Origin: an uncultured Lachnospiraceae bacterium | Lineage (GTDB): Bacteria; Bacillota; Clostridia; Lachnospirales; Lachnospiraceae | Assembly (NCBI GenBank): GCA_902789555.1 | Contig: CADAOF010000003.1 | Coordinates: 91,828 to 155,827 of the forward strand | Direction of reading: 5' to 3' | Length of the DNA: 64,000 nucleotides | In this document: in pieces, positions 61,268 through 64,000 of the stretch | How positions within the stretch are numbered: the first letter of the stretch is position 1 | How the letters are laid out: every line of letters begins with the position of its first letter | Notes under the pieces: model-generated | What the model was told of the DNA's origin: nothing | Database searches by the model: none | Seen by the model: the letters and a program-made list of their open reading frames with translations, nothing else | Position numbers and translations under genes: made by a program

Positions 61268-62785
61268 TTACGGCTGATTGACGATGCCGGCGTAGAGCGG
61301 GAGATCGTCCGCGCTTGTCAGCAGGAAAAGGAAGGGACGGTTAAAGACGAGTGAGACTTCACCCGGGATAGGCGCCATGGTTTCAGCTCCCCCGAAGGTG
61401 AAGGAAACGGCCCGGACGCCTTCTTCGTTCGCGATCAGGCGGGAGGCCTGCCTGAGTTCGCTAAGATAAGCACCTTCTTCCGAGATCCCCGAAAAATCGG
61501 CTTCATGTTCGGAAAATACTTTGGAGATGCCGAGCCGCCGGAAGCTGTCTTTCAGATTATTTTCCGCGGTAATGTCGAAGCGCGGCAGGGTAAGGTGGAC
61601 CTTGGCAGGCCTCCAGGCAAGGCCTTCGCCGATCTCGCCCCAGCCGGCCCGGTATTCCTTACAAATAAGTGTTCTGACAAAGGTCGAATAGGTCTCATTC
61701 CGCAGAAGTTCTTCAGGTGTAAAGCGGCCCGCGTCGCCGTTTGGCAGGATCAGCCACATGCTCATGCCGCCGCCCATTTTGACGCGCACTGCCTGAAAGC
61801 TGTCGCCCAGAACATAAGTGGTGCTCTCGATATCCTGGTACATATAGGTGACGTCCCGCTTCCCGCCCGGAGCATTAAACGTGCCGGGGTGCGAATCGTT
61901 CTTCTTGAACCCATCCCATTTGACGTCCAGGTTCATGGCGGAAACTACGGCTGCCACGGTATTGGGCGTCATGGAGACGCCGTTCGTATAGCGGCTGTCC
62001 AGCAGGCCATCGGTCGCTTCCGTGATCCAGGTGCGGAGCGCCTTGTTGTATCCCTCGGACCCCATCTCGCCGCGGAAAGAAGAGGCGAAATACGTGTCCG
62101 CCAATGTCTTTACCGTGTCTTCGTGATAGGAGATACCATTGCTCAGCCAGAGCGAATTGGCAAGGACGCTTTTGGCTTCGTGCGTATAGAGGGAATTCGC
62201 GAGGTAAATCGACGAGGCCTGTTTCCGCAGCGCTTCAATGCTGTCCGCGCCGAGCAGCTGCAGGATCTCTTCGCGGCTTTCACCGCCGGCGCATTCCGCG
62301 AGCATCGCGAGGGCCATATAACTGTTCAGGGGAGAGTAGACGCGGTTCGCGTGGTTTCCTTCCGTTTCCGTGCCGCCCAGGATCTCCGCCATGCTGCGGG
62401 TAAAGAAGTCCGCAAGCATGATGCCGCTTCCCTTTGCCTCGCCGGCCTTCTGCAGATCCTCCGCGGACCGGCTTCTTTCCGGGTGTCCGGCTTCTCCGAG
62501 GGCATAGGCTTTCATGACCAGCCCGCTCCGGATATGGAAGGTCCCGTCCAGAATGACGGCGAGCGCGAGCACGGAAAGTATAGGCACCGCTATTCTTAAG
62601 AACTTATGTTTCCGGAAAGCGCCGGCGACGGCGCCGAAGAGCCCTCTGATCCTTTTTCCAAGTCTTTTCTTCTCCGCTGCCGGAGCGCTCTCGCCAAGTG
62701 CGTCCCACGCTTTTTCCGGCGCGGCAGCTTCGACGAGCTGCATATCGACGCCGTTCAGGGCGTCTGAAATATCCATTTTATTCAT
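61268..62785 (-). CDS. Membrane-anchored serpin with anti-sigma-like N-terminus
   Basis: A 505-residue protein. Residues 1-60 are cytoplasmic (MNKMDISDALNGVDMQLVEA, then basic), residues 63-80 a membrane helix, and about 115-505 a serpin domain outside the cell. Serpin markers are SPLNSYMALAMLAECAGGES near the start, NALYF-like and NRPFLFLLTS near the end. The hinge reads NEEGVRAVSFTFGG, less rich in small residues than inhibitory serpins (usually EEGTEAAAAT), so inhibition is uncertain. The start at 62785 follows AGGAGGAGG and overlaps the sigma gene by eight bases. The N-terminus may act as anti-sigma factor. Confidence 0.8.
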   Translation of the reverse strand: MNKMDISDALNGVDMQLVEAAAPEKAWDALGESAPAAEKKRLGKRIRGLFGAVAGAFRKHKFLRIAVPILSVLALAVILDGTFHIRSGLVMKAYALGEAGHPERSRSAEDLQKAGEAKGSGIMLADFFTRSMAEILGGTETEGNHANRVYSPLNSYMALAMLAECAGGESREEILQLLGADSIEALRKQASSIYLANSLYTHEAKSVLANSLWLSNGISYHEDTVKTLADTYFASSFRGEMGSEGYNKALRTWITEATDGLLDSRYTNGVSMTPNTVAAVVSAMNLDVKWDGFKKNDSHPGTFNAPGGKRDVTYMYQDIESTTYVLGDSFQAVRVKMGGGMSMWLILPNGDAGRFTPEELLRNETYSTFVRTLICKEYRAGWGEIGEGLAWRPAKVHLTLPRFDITAENNLKDSFRRLGISKVFSEHEADFSGISEEGAYLSELRQASRLIANEEGVRAVSFTFGGAETMAPIPGEVSLVFNRPFLFLLTSADDLPLYAGIVNQP

Positions 62786-63335
62786 GCCACAGATCCTCCT
62801 CCTGAAGGAAATGCCAAAGCTTGTTCCGCGTGCGTTCGAGGCGCATCTTGACGCTGCCTTCGCTCGCGCGCAGTTCGGCTGCGATCTCACGGATGGGGCA
62901 GGCATACCAGTAGCGAAGCAGAAAGACGCGGCGCTCCTTTTCTTTCAGCTGCGCGAGAAAACGGTCCAGCGCCTCCCGGAGGGCGAACTCATCGGCAATC
63001 GCGTTTTCAGACCCGTCCGGCAGAACGTCCTCCAGTTCCTCCAGGCTCTGCTCGTACGCTTCCGTAAGCTTCCGCTTCGGATCACGCCGCCGTTTGTCGA
63101 TGGCGAGCTGGCGGGAGAGCATGCCGAGATAAGAGCGAAGCGACGCCGGCTTTGCCGGCGGGACCGTCCGCCAGAGCTTCAAAAGCACGTCGTTTTCCAC
63201 TTCCTCGACGTCCGCCGGATCCGCCAGGATCTGCCCTGCGATATAACGGCAGTAGGCGCCGTATTTTTCCCTGATGCGTTCGACCGCTTCCTCGGCGTGC
63301 GCGTAAAGAAGATCGGTCAGTTCCCTGTCATCCAT
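62778..63335 (-). CDS. ECF-type RNA polymerase sigma factor
   Basis: A 185-residue sigma factor with region 2 (YGAYCRYIAGQILADPADVE then NDVLLKLWRT) and region 4 (VFLLRYWYACPIREIAAELR, then SEGSVKMRLERTRNKL); regions 1 and 3 are missing as in ECF proteins. Start at 63335 (MDDRELTDLL) fits related proteins and has AGGA nearby; in-frame starts at 63401 and 63434 are possible. It overlaps the serpin gene, the usual sigma/anti-sigma arrangement. Confidence 0.88.
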   Translation of the reverse strand: MDDRELTDLLYAHAEEAVERIREKYGAYCRYIAGQILADPADVEEVENDVLLKLWRTVPPAKPASLRSYLGMLSRQLAIDKRRRDPKRKLTEAYEQSLEELEDVLPDGSENAIADEFALREALDRFLAQLKEKERRVFLLRYWYACPIREIAAELRASEGSVKMRLERTRNKLWHFLQEEDLWHE

Positions 63336-63433
63336 GATCCTGCTCACTTTCGTGATGTGTGCGGGACGGCTGCCCCGCCTGTTCCAAAGGCCTTCACTCA
63401 TAGAAACGAAGACCGGAGGGGAAAAGTAACACA

Positions 63434-63477
63434 ATTATAACATCCCGGCAACAGTTACCGTGTGTGTCGCCGGGATG
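63434..63477 (-). promoter_or_regulatory. Inverted repeat and -10-like box upstream of the sigma factor
   Basis: CATCCCGGC (63441-63449) and GCCGGGATG (63469-63477) are perfect inverse copies. On the minus strand a TATAAT (63434-63439) follows. No good -35 is seen at 17 bases; the repeat may be an operator or a hairpin. Confidence 0.4.
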
Positions 63478-63508
63478 CTGAAATTATAAAAAAAATCTAA
63501 AAAACCTC

Positions 63509-63537
63509 TTGACAAGTCGGTTTATCAATGATAAACT
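63509..63537 (+). promoter_or_regulatory. Sigma-A promoter of the BlaI-type repressor
   Basis: Perfect TTGACA (63509-63514), 17-base spacer, TAAACT (63532-63537). Confidence 0.8.
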
Positions 63538-63569
63538 TGGCTTGTCGAGGGGTTTATCGCTAATAAACC
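63521..63569 (+). promoter_or_regulatory. Two palindromic operators over the promoter
   Basis: TTTATCAATGATAAA (63521-63535, perfect) spans the spacer and -10; GGTTTATCGCTAATAAACC (63551-63569, perfect seven-base arms) lies downstream of the start. Both share TTTATC/ATAAA half sites; centres are 32 bases apart, about three turns. Probably bound by the BlaI-type repressor. Confidence 0.75.
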
Positions 63570-63622
63570 GGTCGGATGGCTGCATTCTGATCGATATGTC
63601 CCCGGCAATAAGGAGATCTGTC

Positions 63623-63994
63623 ATGAGTGATTACAAACTGGGAGAAGTGGAAACGCGTTTTGCCGAACTGATCTGGGAGAATGAACCGCTCGGTTCGGGC
63701 GAACTGGTGAGGCTCTGCGCCGAAAAGCTCGGCTGGAAGAAATCCACGACTTATACGGTGTTGAGAAAGCTTTGTGAGAAGGGCTATTTCCGCAACGAAG
63801 GCGGCGCCGTGACTTCGCTCATTTCCCGTGAGGGCATGCAGGCGCAGGAAAGCCGCCGATTCGTGGAGGATTCCTTCGGCGGATCTCTCCCGGCCTTTTT
63901 TGCGGCCTTTACTTCGGAGAAAAAACTGTCTGACGGAGATGTCGCGGAGATCCGCCGGATGATCGACGATTACGGAAAGGAGACATCAAAATGA
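63623..63994 (+). CDS. BlaI/MecI/CopY family transcriptional repressor
   Basis: A 123-residue regulator with the family's winged helix: LGEVETRFAELIWENEPLGS, then KKSTTYTVLRKLCEKGYF, and a C-terminal dimerisation helix region with ESRRFVEDSFGGSLPAFFAA. ATG at 63623 has AAGGAG upstream; the longer frame back to 63509 passes through the promoter and operators. In BlaI systems the repressor is cut by a membrane protease encoded next door, and here the next gene overlaps by four bases (ATGA). Confidence 0.93.
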   Translation: MSDYKLGEVETRFAELIWENEPLGSGELVRLCAEKLGWKKSTTYTVLRKLCEKGYFRNEGGAVTSLISREGMQAQESRRFVEDSFGGSLPAFFAAFTSEKKLSDGDVAEIRRMIDDYGKETSK

Positions 63995-64000
63995 TCAGCA
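63991..64000 (+). CDS. Start of a gene coupled to the BlaI-type repressor (runs off the window)
   Basis: ATG at 63991 overlaps the repressor stop and follows AAGGAG at 63976-63981. Only three codons are visible. By context it is probably a BlaR1/M56-type membrane peptidase, but nothing in the sequence here proves this. Confidence 0.45.

Noticed and set aside
63509-63622. Longer N-terminus for the BlaI-type repressor
   Set aside because: It would encode the promoter and operator region; the family begins at about the ATG at 63623.

Overview
The window looks like chromosome from a GC-rich member of the Clostridia, probably Lachnospiraceae or a close relative. This rests on gene content and synteny, not on a database search. 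Supporting signs are the gdpP-rplI-dnaB block, YqeG, TmcAL (YlbM), YtrA-type and BlaI-type regulators, many zinc-ribbon membrane proteins, TTG/ATG starts behind strong AGGAGG sites, and a pyrophosphate-linked glycolysis (PPi-type phosphofructokinase plus pyruvate phosphate dikinase). I see no phage, insertion sequence, CRISPR array, rRNA or tRNA. Coding density is high and no gene-free gap exceeds about 290 bases.

Layout. 1-6.9 kb: a zinc-ribbon gene (cut by the edge), an ABC-F ATPase, a Na/phosphate symporter, then prfC-nrdR-yqeG and efp. 7-9.4 kb: a malic enzyme and a malate/lactate-type dehydrogenase on the minus strand. 9.6-14.3 kb: a zinc-ribbon membrane protein, an operon of HSL-type esterase, HxxxDG acyltransferase and zinc-ribbon membrane protein, and a degenerate sigma-70-like protein. 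14.4-17.3 kb: ppdK with an unusual C-terminal tail. 17.4-24.9 kb: a long plus-strand run of poorly known genes (alpha/beta hydrolase, Cys-less ArsC-like protein, HD hydrolase, zinc-ribbon protein, AlkZ-like protein, 5'-nucleotidase) ending in a MATE exporter. 24.9-26 kb: a NiCo-type riboswitch with overlapping terminator in front of a cation diffusion facilitator. 26-28.7 kb: GtrA (possibly leaderless) and a Cache-HAMP-PP2C phosphatase. 28.8-31.5 kb: a TrpXYZ-like ABC uptake system on the minus strand.

31.7-39.2 kb: NYN-domain protein, cold-shock protein, tmcAL, gdpP-rplI-dnaB and a small membrane protein. 39.3-43.3 kb: a heterodimeric ABC exporter and a DUF1858 protein on the minus strand. 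43.5-44.8 kb: PPi-phosphofructokinase with a structured leader. 45-48.5 kb: the most unusual locus, two adjacent membrane proteins with paired Rossmann regions and C-terminal RyR-like domains; the second has a K+-channel filter (TVGYGD). 48.5-55.6 kb: an RNA methyltransferase, rdgB, a lipase-like hydrolase, dnaG, then deoC-cdd-pdp for pyrimidine nucleoside breakdown. 55.7-57.5 kb: thyA-folA-lipoprotein. 57.6-61.1 kb: a GntR(YtrA)-ABC-large permease operon of visibly lower GC with a palindromic operator over its -10 box. 61.3-63.3 kb: an ECF sigma factor translationally coupled to a membrane-anchored serpin. 63.5-64 kb: a BlaI-type repressor with two palindromic operators and the first codons of a coupled downstream gene.

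The genes form several working units: PPi-based sugar metabolism (PFK, PPDK, malic enzyme); deoxynucleotide supply (nrdR, HD and NT5C nucleotidases, rdgB, cdd/deoC/pdp, thyA/folA); replication (dnaB, dnaG); second-messenger control (c-di-AMP phosphodiesterase GdpP, and a candidate ligand-gated K+ channel); and envelope sensing (PP2C phosphatase, ECF sigma/serpin, BlaI).
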